From: Pseudomonas fluorescens | GTDB lineage: Bacteria > Pseudomonadota > Gammaproteobacteria > Pseudomonadales > Pseudomonadaceae | DNA length: 50,192 nucleotides | NCBI RefSeq assembly: GCF_902497625.1 | Contig: NZ_CABVGX010000042.1 | Span: 1-50,192, forward strand | Direction: 5' to 3' | In this document: positions 43,138 through 50,192 of the stretch, in pieces | Position numbering within the stretch: position 1 is the first letter of the stretch | Layout of the letters: every line of letters starts with the position of its first letter | Position numbers and translations under genes: made by a program | Notes under the pieces: generated by a model | The model's database searches: none | The model's input: the letters and a program-made list of their open reading frames with translations, nothing else | Told to the model about the DNA's origin: nothing

Positions 43138-45192
43138 TTACCCCAACAATGAAATATCGGCGACGCCAAGAAACAAGCCGCGTAGACGCGCCAGCAACGC
43201 ATAGCGGTTGGCGCGGACGTTGGCATCTTCGGCGTTGACCATCACCGCTTCGAAAAACGCGTCGACCGGCTCGCGTAGAGCCGCCAGGCGCGCCAACGAT
43301 TCGCTGTACTGACGGGCAGCGGCCATCGGTTGCACGGCTTGATCGGCCTGTTGAATCGCCGAATACAAGGAGAACTCGTTAGCGTTGTCGAAGTACTTGG
43401 CTTCCACCACGGCGGGAACGTTGCCTTCAACCTTGCTCAGCAAGTTCGAAACGCGCTTGTTTACAGCGGCCAGCGCAGCGGCTTGCGGCAGCTTGCGGAA
43501 TGCTTCGACTGCTTGCACGCGCTGATCGAAGTCCAGCGCAGAGCCCGGCTTCAACGCGCGCACCGACAGATAGGTGCCAACATCAACGCCTTCGTCTTCG
43601 TAACGGGCGCGCAGACGATCAAAGATGAACTCCAGCACCGCCTCGTTCAGGCCGACCGACTTCACCTTGGTACTGAACGAATTAACCGCGAAAGCCACGG
43701 CGTCGTTCAAGTCGAGGTCGAGCTTCTTGTCGATCAGGATGCGCAACACGCCCAGCGCTGCACGACGCAGGGCATACGGGTCCTTGCTGCCGGTTGGCAG
43801 CATGCCGATACCGAAAATGCCCACCAGAGTATCGAGCTTGTCGGCAATGGCCACGGCCGCACCGGTCAAGGTCGTCGGCAACTCGGCACCGGCACCGCGC
43901 GGCATGTATTGCTCGTTCAGCGCCAGCGCGACTTCTTGCGGCTCGCCGTTATTGAGAGCGTAGTAGTAACCGGCGACACCTTGCATTTCCGGGAACTCGC
44001 CGACCATTTCGGTCGCCAGGTCGCACTTGGAAAGCAGGCCGGCACGGGTTGCCCACGCTGCGTTGCCGCCAATGCGCTGTGCGATGAATGCGGCCAGCCT
44101 GGAAACGCGCTCGGCTTTGTCGTAGACGCTGCCGAGTTTTTCCTGGAACACCACGTTTTGCAGACGCAGGTTGAAGTCTTCGAGTTTCTGCTTCTTGTCT
44201 TGCTTGAAGAAGAACTCGGCGTCGGTCAGGCGTGGGCGAACCACCTTCTCGTTACCGGCGATGATCTGCTGCGGGTCTTTGCTTTCGATGTTGGCCACGG
44301 TAATGAAACGTGGCAGCAACTTGCCGTCGGCATCCAGCAGGCAGAAATACTTCTGGTTGTCCTGCATGGTGGTGATCAGCGCTTCTTGCGGCACGTCGAG
44401 GAAACGTTCCTCGAACGAGCACACCAGCGGCACCGGCCATTCAACCAGCGCGGTCACTTCGTCGAGCAAGGCAGGTGGAACGATGGCCGTGCCTTCCTGC
44501 ATCGTCGCCAGCTCTTCGGTGCGCTTGCTGATGATCGCGCGACGCTCGTTGGCATCAGCCAGCACGTAAGCGGCACGCAGATCGTTCAGGTAGTTGGCGG
44601 GGGAAGTGATGCGTACGCTTTCCGGGTGATGGAAGCGGTGACCACGGGAATCGCGACCGGCCTTCTGGGCGAGGATCGTGCAATCGATGACCTGATCACC
44701 GAGCAGCATGACCAGCCACTGAGTCGGACGAACAAATTCTTCCTTGCGCGCACCCCAGCGCATGCGCTTGGGGATCGGCAGGTCGTTCAGAGAATCTTCG
44801 ACGATGGTCGGCAGCAGGCTCGCGGTTGGCTTGCCGGCGATGCTCTGGCTGTAGCGCAGTTTCGGGCCGCTCTGGTCGATTTCGCTCAGCTCAACGCCGC
44901 ACTTCTTGGCGAAGCCCAGCGCGGCTTGGGTTGGATTGCCGTCGGCATCGAACGCGGCCTGACGTGGTGGGCCATCAAGATTGATGCTGCGATCCGGCTG
45001 CTGGGTGGCCAGCGCTGTGATCAGCACCGCCAGACGACGCGGGGCGGCGTAGACGGTTTTACTTTCGTAATTAAGGCCGGCAGCTTGCAGGCCCTTGTCG
45101 ATGCCGGCAAGGAACGCATCTGCCAGGGTATTGAGGGCTTTGGGTGGCAGTTCTTCGGTGCCCAGTTCAACCAGAAAATCTTGAGCACTCAT
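43138..45192 (-). CDS. glyS: Glycyl-tRNA synthetase beta subunit
   Basis: GlyS is the tRNA-binding beta subunit of the alpha2-beta2 glycyl-tRNA synthetase, which charges tRNA-Gly. The 684-residue length is usual. It starts MSAQDFLVELGTEELPPKAL and has the family block RRMRWGARKEEFVRPTQWLV (from KRMRWG) and an anticodon-binding-like C-terminal region. It overlaps glyQ by 4 bp (ATGA), so the two subunits are translationally coupled. Confidence 0.97.
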   Translation of the reverse strand: MSAQDFLVELGTEELPPKALNTLADAFLAGIDKGLQAAGLNYESKTVYAAPRRLAVLITALATQQPDRSINLDGPPRQAAFDADGNPTQAALGFAKKCGVELSEIDQSGPKLRYSQSIAGKPTASLLPTIVEDSLNDLPIPKRMRWGARKEEFVRPTQWLVMLLGDQVIDCTILAQKAGRDSRGHRFHHPESVRITSPANYLNDLRAAYVLADANERRAIISKRTEELATMQEGTAIVPPALLDEVTALVEWPVPLVCSFEERFLDVPQEALITTMQDNQKYFCLLDADGKLLPRFITVANIESKDPQQIIAGNEKVVRPRLTDAEFFFKQDKKQKLEDFNLRLQNVVFQEKLGSVYDKAERVSRLAAFIAQRIGGNAAWATRAGLLSKCDLATEMVGEFPEMQGVAGYYYALNNGEPQEVALALNEQYMPRGAGAELPTTLTGAAVAIADKLDTLVGIFGIGMLPTGSKDPYALRRAALGVLRILIDKKLDLDLNDAVAFAVNSFSTKVKSVGLNEAVLEFIFDRLRARYEDEGVDVGTYLSVRALKPGSALDFDQRVQAVEAFRKLPQAAALAAVNKRVSNLLSKVEGNVPAVVEAKYFDNANEFSLYSAIQQADQAVQPMAAARQYSESLARLAALREPVDAFFEAVMVNAEDANVRANRYALLARLRGLFLGVADISLLG

Positions 45193-46142
45193 TGTGCAGC
45201 CTCCAGCTTGGCCAGTACTTCATCACGCAGGTCCGGGGTCGCCATCGGGAAGCCCAGTTTGGCGCGCGCCAGCAGATAGGCTTGCGCAACGGAACGCGCC
45301 AGGGTGCGTACACGCAAGATGTATTGCTGACGCGCAGTCACCGAGATTGCCCGGCGCGCATCCAGCAGGTTGAAAGTGTGGGACGCCTTCAACACCATTT
45401 CGTAGCTAGGCAACGGCAACGGCTGGTCCAGTTCGATCAGGCGCTTGGCTTCGCTTTCGTAAAAGTCGAACAGTTCGAACAGTTTCTCGACGTTGGCGTG
45501 CTCGAAGTTGTAGGTCGATTGCTCCACTTCGTTCTGGTGGAACACGTCGCCGTAAGTCACTTTGCCCATCGGTCCATCAGCCCAGACCAGGTCGTAGACC
45601 GAATCCACGCCTTGCAGGTACATGGCCAGACGCTCGAGACCGTAAGTGATCTCGCCGGTCACCGGGTAGCATTCGATACCGCCCGCTTGCTGGAAGTAGG
45701 TGAACTGCGTCACTTCCATGCCGTTGAGCCAGACTTCCCAGCCCAGACCCCAGGCGCCCAGAGTCGGCGATTCCCAGTTGTCTTCAACGAAGCGGATGTC
45801 GTGGACCAACGGGTCCAGGCCGACATGCTTGAGCGAGCCCAGGTAGAGCTCCTGGAAGTTGTCCGGGTTCGGCTTCAGGACGACCTGAAACTGGTAGTAG
45901 TGCTGCAGACGGTTCGGGTTTTCGCCGTAGCGGCCGTCAGTCGGGCGACGACTGGGCTGCACATAAGCGGCGTTCCAGGTTTCCGGGCCAATGGCGCGCA
46001 GAAACGTGGCAGTGTGGAAAGTGCCGGCGCCTACTTCCATATCGTAGGGCTGAAGTACCACGCAACCTTGCTCGGCCCAGTATTGCTGGAGGGCGAGGAT
46101 CAAGTCTTGGAAGGTACGCACGGCTGGCGTAGGCTGGCTCAC
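45189..46142 (-). CDS. glyQ: Glycyl-tRNA synthetase alpha subunit
   Basis: GlyQ is the catalytic alpha subunit. I chose the GTG at 46142 (317 residues, beginning SQPTPAVRTFQDLILAL), which matches the family N-terminus; the longer frame to 46274 reads low-quality sequence into the divergent tag promoter region. Characteristic stretches include GAGTFHTATFLRAIGPETW and YGENPNRLQHYYQFQV. It is divergent from tag and heads the leftward glyQ-glyS-gmhB-plsC group. Confidence 0.95.
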   Translation of the reverse strand: MSQPTPAVRTFQDLILALQQYWAEQGCVVLQPYDMEVGAGTFHTATFLRAIGPETWNAAYVQPSRRPTDGRYGENPNRLQHYYQFQVVLKPNPDNFQELYLGSLKHVGLDPLVHDIRFVEDNWESPTLGAWGLGWEVWLNGMEVTQFTYFQQAGGIECYPVTGEITYGLERLAMYLQGVDSVYDLVWADGPMGKVTYGDVFHQNEVEQSTYNFEHANVEKLFELFDFYESEAKRLIELDQPLPLPSYEMVLKASHTFNLLDARRAISVTARQQYILRVRTLARSVAQAYLLARAKLGFPMATPDLRDEVLAKLEAAQ

Positions 46143-46223
46143 GAAATTCACCTGTTTCTTGGGCTGCGATTTAAAGAGCGGGAGTATACCCGATTCGTTC
46201 CTGCGCACGCCCCCTGGAGCCTT

Positions 46224-46781
46224 ATGCCACGCTGCTTTTGGTGCACTGAAGATCCGCTGTACATGGCTTATCACGATCAGGAGTGGGGGACGCCGCTACG
46301 CGATGCGCAGGGTTTGTTCGAGTTGCTTTTGCTCGAAGGGTTCCAGGCCGGGCTTTCCTGGATCACCGTGCTGCGCAAACGTGAGCGTTATCGTCAGGTG
46401 CTGTTCAGCTTTGACGTACAGCGCGTGGCGCAGATGAGCGATGCGGAAATAGAGGAATTGATGCTCGATCCGGGAATCATCCGTAATCGGCTCAAGCTCA
46501 ATGCGGCCCGGCGCAATGCGCAGGCCTGGCTGGCGCTTGAAGATCCGGTGAAATTTCTCTGGTCGTTCGTCGGCGGTCAGACAGTGACCAACCATTTCAA
46601 GGATCGCAGCGAGGTGCCGGCCGTTACGCCGGTCGCCGTGGAGATGAGCAAAGGCCTGAAAAAGGCCGGTTTCACGTTCGTCGGTCCGACCATTTGTTAC
46701 GCGTTGATGCAGGCATCGGGCATGGTCATGGATCACACCCAGGATTGCGATCGTTACGCGGCGCTGGCGAACGGTGGTTAG
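46224..46781 (+). CDS. tag: 3-methyladenine DNA glycosylase I
   Basis: Tag removes 3-methyladenine from alkylated DNA. The 185-residue protein begins MPRCFWCTEDPLYMAYHDQEWG with the conserved CxWC-type N-terminus, has FELLLLEGFQAGLSWITVLRKR (in parts) and TNHFKDRSEVPA, and a final metal-binding pair in MDHTQDC. The start at 46224 matches the family; longer upstream frames overlap glyQ and are rejected. Confidence 0.94.
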   Translation: MPRCFWCTEDPLYMAYHDQEWGTPLRDAQGLFELLLLEGFQAGLSWITVLRKRERYRQVLFSFDVQRVAQMSDAEIEELMLDPGIIRNRLKLNAARRNAQAWLALEDPVKFLWSFVGGQTVTNHFKDRSEVPAVTPVAVEMSKGLKKAGFTFVGPTICYALMQASGMVMDHTQDCDRYAALANGG

Positions 46782-46819
46782 AATAGCCGCCTCGCACAGC
46801 ACAAGATCAGGAGTGACCT

Positions 46820-47707
46820 GTGGAAAAGTTTAAAGGCGCCTTGCTGGTAGGCGCTCTACGGCTGTTCGCCCTGCTGCCCTGGCGTGCAGTGCAGGCGGTG
46901 GGTTCGGCGATTGGCTGGGTCATGTGGAAAACCCCCAATCGGTCCCGCGACGTGGTGCGGATCAATCTCTCTAAATGCTTCCCGGACATGGACCCTGCCG
47001 AGCGCGAACGTCTGGTAGGCCAGAGCCTGAAAGACATCGGTAAGTCCCTGACCGAAAGCGCGTGCGCGTGGATCTGGCCGGCGCAACGCTCCATCGATCT
47101 GGTGCGCGAAGTCGAAGGCCTCGACGTATTGAAGGAGGCCCTCGCCTCCGGCAAAGGCGTGGTCGGCATCACCAGTCACTTGGGCAATTGGGAGGTGTTG
47201 AACCACTTCTACTGCAGTCAGTGCAAACCGATCATCTTTTACCGTCCGCCAAAGTTGAAAGCGGTGGATGACTTGTTGCGTAAGCAGCGCGTGCAGCTAG
47301 GCAACAAAGTGGCGGCGTCGACCAAGGAAGGCATCCTCAGCGTCATCAAGGAAGTGCGCAAAGGGGGGGCGGTGGGCATTCCCGCTGACCCGGAGCCGTC
47401 CGAATCGGCTGGCATCTTCGTCCCGTTCTTCGCGACTCAGGCACTGACCAGCAAGTTTGTTCCCAACATGCTGGCGGGCGGTAAAGCAGTGGGTGTATTT
47501 CTGCATGCGCTGCGGCTGCCCGACGGTTCAGGCTACAAAGTGATCCTCGAAGCGGCCCCGGATGCGATGTACAGCACCGATACCGAAACGTCGTGCGCGG
47601 CCATGAGCAAAGTGGTTGAGCGCTATGTGCGGGCCTATCCGAGCCAATACATGTGGAGCATGAAGCGCTTCAAGAAACGTCCGCCGGGTGAAGAACGCTG
47701 GTATTGA
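46820..47707 (+). CDS. lpxL: Lipid A biosynthesis acyltransferase (LpxL/HtrB family)
   Basis: This inner-membrane enzyme transfers a secondary acyl chain to lipid A. The 295-residue protein starts with GTG, has an N-terminal hydrophobic anchor and the family motif ITSHLGNWEVL (HxxxxE). It lies 38 bp after tag. The order tag then acyltransferase is typical of Pseudomonas near gyrB. It may act with a related acyltransferase elsewhere; exact acyl specificity is not visible. Confidence 0.9.
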   Translation: MEKFKGALLVGALRLFALLPWRAVQAVGSAIGWVMWKTPNRSRDVVRINLSKCFPDMDPAERERLVGQSLKDIGKSLTESACAWIWPAQRSIDLVREVEGLDVLKEALASGKGVVGITSHLGNWEVLNHFYCSQCKPIIFYRPPKLKAVDDLLRKQRVQLGNKVAASTKEGILSVIKEVRKGGAVGIPADPEPSESAGIFVPFFATQALTSKFVPNMLAGGKAVGVFLHALRLPDGSGYKVILEAAPDAMYSTDTETSCAAMSKVVERYVRAYPSQYMWSMKRFKKRPPGEERWY

Positions 47708-47713
47708 TTCAGC

Positions 47714-47722
47714 TGTGGATAA
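47714..47722 (-). promoter_or_regulatory. Perfect DnaA box after lpxL
   Basis: TGTGGATAA on the plus strand, in the intergenic space directly before the REPIN. Confidence 0.55.
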
Positions 47723-47726
47723 CTAT

Positions 47727-47803
47727 GTAGGAGCTGGCGCAGCCTGCGATTTTCGATCCTGATTTGAAAAGATCAAAAGATCGCAGGCTGCGCCAGCTCC
47801 TAC
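47727..47803. repeat. REPIN: two inverted REP sequences
   Basis: GTAGGAGCTGGCGCAGCCTG and its inverse complement at the other end, about 77 bp in all, enclose a short AT-rich loop. This is a Pseudomonas fluorescens-type REP pair between convergent lpxL and the TPR gene. Such pairs are moved by RAYT transposases and may stabilise transcript ends. Confidence 0.85.
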
Positions 47804-47820
47804 GAGAGCCCACAAGTTAA

Positions 47821-48135
47821 TCAGCCCTCTTGGCGATCGAGCTTCTTCAGGAAAACCGTCATTTCCTTCTCTGCCTGCTTGTCGCCATGGGCGCGGGCGG
47901 CTTCCAGTCCTTTGTGCCATGCATCGCGCGCCGCCGGGAAATTCGTCAGACCCAGATGAGCCTTGCCCAACAGCTTCCATGCCGCTGAATACTTGGGGTC
48001 GAACTCAACGCAGCGCTGGAAATGCTTGACGGCCTTGGCATTGTCCCCCAGATCGAGATAACCCTTGCCAAGGCCGAAACGCAGCAGGGAGTTATCCACA
48101 CCCTTGGCGAGCATTTTCTCCAGGGGTTCGAGCAT
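47821..48135 (-). CDS. TPR-repeat protein
   Basis: The 104-residue protein consists mostly of two tetratricopeptide repeats (LLRFGLGKGYLDLGDNAKAV, then AAWKLLGKAHLGLTNFPAAR), suited to protein-protein binding. It is conserved at this position in Pseudomonas, next to trkA. No partner is known from the sequence. It lies 49 bp after trkA on the same strand. Confidence 0.85.
   Translation of the reverse strand: MLEPLEKMLAKGVDNSLLRFGLGKGYLDLGDNAKAVKHFQRCVEFDPKYSAAWKLLGKAHLGLTNFPAARDAWHKGLEAARAHGDKQAEKEMTVFLKKLDRQEG
48092..48100 (+). promoter_or_regulatory. Perfect DnaA box in the TPR gene
   Basis: TTATCCACA inside the TPR coding sequence, 148 bp from the next box at 48240. Confidence 0.5.
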
Positions 48136-48184
48136 TTTGCACCTCTCTTCAGAAAGCGATCGTTTTCATGCTCTGGTTGCCAGA

Positions 48185-49558
48185 TCAGAAAAAGCTCAAA
48201 CCCACGTGGAACAACTTCTCCACATCGCGAATATGCTTTTTATCCACAAGGAAAAGAATCACATGGTCGCCTGCCGCGATGACGGTATCGTCGTGCGCAA
48301 TGATCACTTCTTCATCTCGGATGATCGCGCCAATCGTGGTGCCCGGTGGCAGACCGATGTTCTCAATGGCCTTACCAATCACCTTGCTCGATTTCTCGTC
48401 ACCGTGGGCGATGGCCTCAATGGCTTCTGCCGCACCGCGACGCAGTGAATGAACGCTGACGATGTCACCGCGCCGAACGTGCGCCAGCAGAGTTCCGATG
48501 GTTGCCAGCTGCGGGCTGATGGCGATGTCGATGTCGCCACCCTGAATCAGGTCCACATATGCCGGGTTGTTGATAATCGTCATCACTTTCTTCGCACCCA
48601 GGCGTTTGGCCAGCAGCGACGACATGATGTTGGCTTCGTCGTCGTTGGTCAGCGCCAGGAAGATATCGGCGTCGGCGATGTTCTCTTCCATCAGCAAATC
48701 GCGGTCTGATGCGCTGCCTTGCAAGACCACGGTGCTGTCGAGGGTGTCCGAGAGATGACGGCAGCGTGCCGGGTTCATCTCGATGATCTTCACCTGATAA
48801 CGACTTTCGATGGCCTCGGCCAGACGCTCGCCGATCTGTCCACCGCCGGCAATGACGATGCGTTTGTAGGTTTCATCAAGCCGGCGCATTTCACTCATTA
48901 CCGCGCGAATGTTCGCTTTGGCGGCGATGAAGAACACTTCGTCGTCTGCCTCGATCACCGTATCGCCCTGCGGCAGGATCGGCCGGTCACGCCTAAAGAT
49001 CGCGGCAACGCGGGTTTCGACATTCGGCATGTGTTCGCGCAACTGGCGCAACTGCTGACCCACCAGCGGCCCACCGTAATACGCCTTGACTGCCACCAGC
49101 TGTGCTTTGCCTTCGGCGAAGTCGATCACCTGCAGCGCGCCCGGGTGCTGAATCAGGCGCTTGATGTAATTGGTGACGACCTGTTCCGGGCTGATCAGCA
49201 CATCGACCGGAATCGCTTCGTTGTCGAACAGTTCGGAGCGCGTGAGGTACGCGGCCTCGCGAACCCGGGCGATCTTGGTCGGCGTGTGAAACAGGGTGTG
49301 GGCGACCTGACAGGCGACCATGTTGGTTTCGTCACTGTTGGTCACGGCCACCAGCATGTCGGCATCATCCGCACCGGCCTGGCGCAGCACCGTAGGCAGT
49401 GAGCCGCGCCCCTGCACGGTGCGGATGTCGAGACGATCGCCAAGGTCGCGCAGGCGTTCGCCATCGGTATCGACCACAGTGATGTCGTTGGCTTCGCTGG
49501 CCAAGTGTTCCGCCAGCGAACCGCCGACCTGCCCTGCGCCCAGGATGATGATTTTCAT
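48185..49558 (-). CDS. trkA: Trk potassium uptake regulator TrkA
   Basis: TrkA is the cytoplasmic NAD-binding gate of the Trk potassium channel. The 457-residue protein consists of two RCK units, each with a Rossmann motif: IIILGAGQVGGSLAEHL at the start and RIVIAGGGQIGERLAEAIE near residue 233. It follows rsmB by 21 bp in the usual Pseudomonas order rsmB-trkA. Confidence 0.96.
   Translation of the reverse strand: MKIIILGAGQVGGSLAEHLASEANDITVVDTDGERLRDLGDRLDIRTVQGRGSLPTVLRQAGADDADMLVAVTNSDETNMVACQVAHTLFHTPTKIARVREAAYLTRSELFDNEAIPVDVLISPEQVVTNYIKRLIQHPGALQVIDFAEGKAQLVAVKAYYGGPLVGQQLRQLREHMPNVETRVAAIFRRDRPILPQGDTVIEADDEVFFIAAKANIRAVMSEMRRLDETYKRIVIAGGGQIGERLAEAIESRYQVKIIEMNPARCRHLSDTLDSTVVLQGSASDRDLLMEENIADADIFLALTNDDEANIMSSLLAKRLGAKKVMTIINNPAYVDLIQGGDIDIAISPQLATIGTLLAHVRRGDIVSVHSLRRGAAEAIEAIAHGDEKSSKVIGKAIENIGLPPGTTIGAIIRDEEVIIAHDDTVIAAGDHVILFLVDKKHIRDVEKLFHVGLSFF
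48240..48248 (+). promoter_or_regulatory. Perfect DnaA box in trkA
   Basis: TTATCCACA near the trkA 3' end. A partial parS-like sequence (CCACGTGGAAC) lies about 30 bp before it at 48202-48212. Confidence 0.5.
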
Positions 49559-49579
49559 CCGTTCACTCCCTTAAACCGG

Positions 49580-50192
49580 TTAACCGCGCGCGGCGGCGAT
49601 CTTGATCAGCTTGGCGTAATAGAAACCGTCATGGCCGCCTTCCTGTGCAAGCAACTGGCGACCGTGGGCTTGCTTTATGCCAGCGGTCGTGGCCAGGTCC
49701 AGTTCCCGTGCACCCGGCGTGCGGGCGAGGAAGGCTTCGATGACTTCGGTGTTTTCCGTCGGCAATGTGGAGCATGTTGCGTAGAGCAAGATGCCGCCGA
49801 CTTCCAGAGTTATCCACAGCGCGTCAAGCAACTCGCCTTGCAAAACTGCCAGTGCGGTGATGTCGTCCGGTTGGCGGGTCAACTTGATGTCCGGGTGGCG
49901 GCGAATTACGCCGGTCGCCGAGCACGGCGCGTCGAGCAGGATTCGCTGGAAAGGCTTGCCGTCCCACCAGTTGGCGGTGTCGCGACCGTCTGCTGCGATC
50001 AGTTCGGCGCTGAGGCCCAGCCGCGCAAGATTTTCCCGTACGCGCACCAGGCGCTTGGCTTCCAGGTCCACCGCGACGACGCCGGCCAGTGCAGGCTCGG
50101 CTTCCAGAATGTGGCAGGTTTTGCCGCCCGGTGCGCAGCAGGCGTCGAGCACGCGCTGGCCCGGCGCGAGGTCGAGCAGATCGGCGGCCAGC
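49580..50192 (-). CDS. rsmB: 16S rRNA m5C967 methyltransferase RsmB (5' part outside window)
   Basis: RsmB methylates cytosine 967 of 16S rRNA. The frame is open to the window edge; the seen C-terminal 203 residues hold the AdoMet-binding VLDACCAPGGKTCHILE, the DAPCSATGVIRRHPDIK block with one catalytic Cys and the ATCSTLPTENTEV block with the other. The N-terminal NusB-like domain lies outside. It heads the rsmB-trkA pair. Confidence 0.94.
   Translation of the reverse strand, partial: LAADLLDLAPGQRVLDACCAPGGKTCHILEAEPALAGVVAVDLEAKRLVRVRENLARLGLSAELIAADGRDTANWWDGKPFQRILLDAPCSATGVIRRHPDIKLTRQPDDITALAVLQGELLDALWITLEVGGILLYATCSTLPTENTEVIEAFLARTPGARELDLATTAGIKQAHGRQLLAQEGGHDGFYYAKLIKIAAARG
49810..49818 (+). 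promoter_or_regulatory. Perfect DnaA box in rsmB
   Basis: TTATCCACA within the rsmB coding sequence. Confidence 0.5.

Noticed and set aside
43330..46781. Long plus-strand open frames opposite glyS and glyQ (649 and 545 codons)
   Set aside because: They are antisense to clearly conserved synthetase genes in GC-rich DNA and show no known motifs; only the Tag part of the second (46224-46781) is real.
48202..48212. Third parS-like site CCACGTGGAAC near trkA
   Set aside because: Only one half of the palindrome matches; not called as a parS site.
1..50192. CRISPR arrays, rRNA or tRNA genes
   Set aside because: No regularly spaced direct repeats, rRNA segments or complete tRNA cloverleafs were seen.

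Overview
The window is the replication-origin region of a Pseudomonas chromosome (probably P. fluorescens group). The evidence is the order dnaA-dnaN-recF-gyrB (1-5901) and then, on the other flank, plsC-gmhB-glyS-glyQ / tag-lpxL / TPR gene-trkA-rsmB (41.7-50.2 kb), together with two perfect parS sites in recF, several perfect DnaA boxes and a Pseudomonas-type REPIN.

Between gyrB and plsC lies a 35,500-bp Tn7-like transposon whose ends can be read to the base (5907-41406). It starts and ends with TGTAGGTGGG / CCCACCTACA, is flanked by the 5-bp target duplication TCCGG (5902-5906 and 41407-41411), and carries AAAGTTA-type repeats inside each end, three on the left and four on the right, as expected of TnsB binding sites. 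It sits one target duplication after the gyrB stop codon, so the original gyrB terminator is now at 41430-41457, and a strong hairpin just inside the left end (5977-6032) takes its place.

The transposition operon tnsA-tnsB-tnsC-tniQ (21962-27419) lies in the middle of the element, with a good promoter at 21803-21831. It continues without a break into three small genes of unknown function and a metallophosphoesterase gene (27416-29554).

The left cargo arm (6.0-21.8 kb) has a type I restriction-modification operon read leftward: a DUF4258-like gene, a fused HsdM/HsdS-like protein with broken methylase motifs, hsdM, hsdS and hsdR. It then has a relic region, a three-gene cassette of unknown function ending in a 47-residue zinc ribbon, an ImmA/PIN toxin-antitoxin pair, an orphan ParS/Xre antitoxin-like gene, a Fic-family protein that has lost its catalytic motif, and an unknown partner gene.

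The right arm (29.6-41.4 kb) has several unknown genes, a three-gene operon (HTH protein, DUF4258-like protein, uracil-DNA-glycosylase-fold protein) with a palindromic operator, a TOTE-type primase-helicase, and an operon of a large serine recombinase (two frames, joined by a -1 shift) and two ParB-like proteins next to the right end.

Overall this reads as a defence-rich Tn7-like island targeted to the 3' end of gyrB beside oriC. The best leads are the gyrB attachment site, the genes appended to the tns operon, the degenerate HsdM/S and Fic proteins, and the HTH/DUF4258/UDG-like operon.
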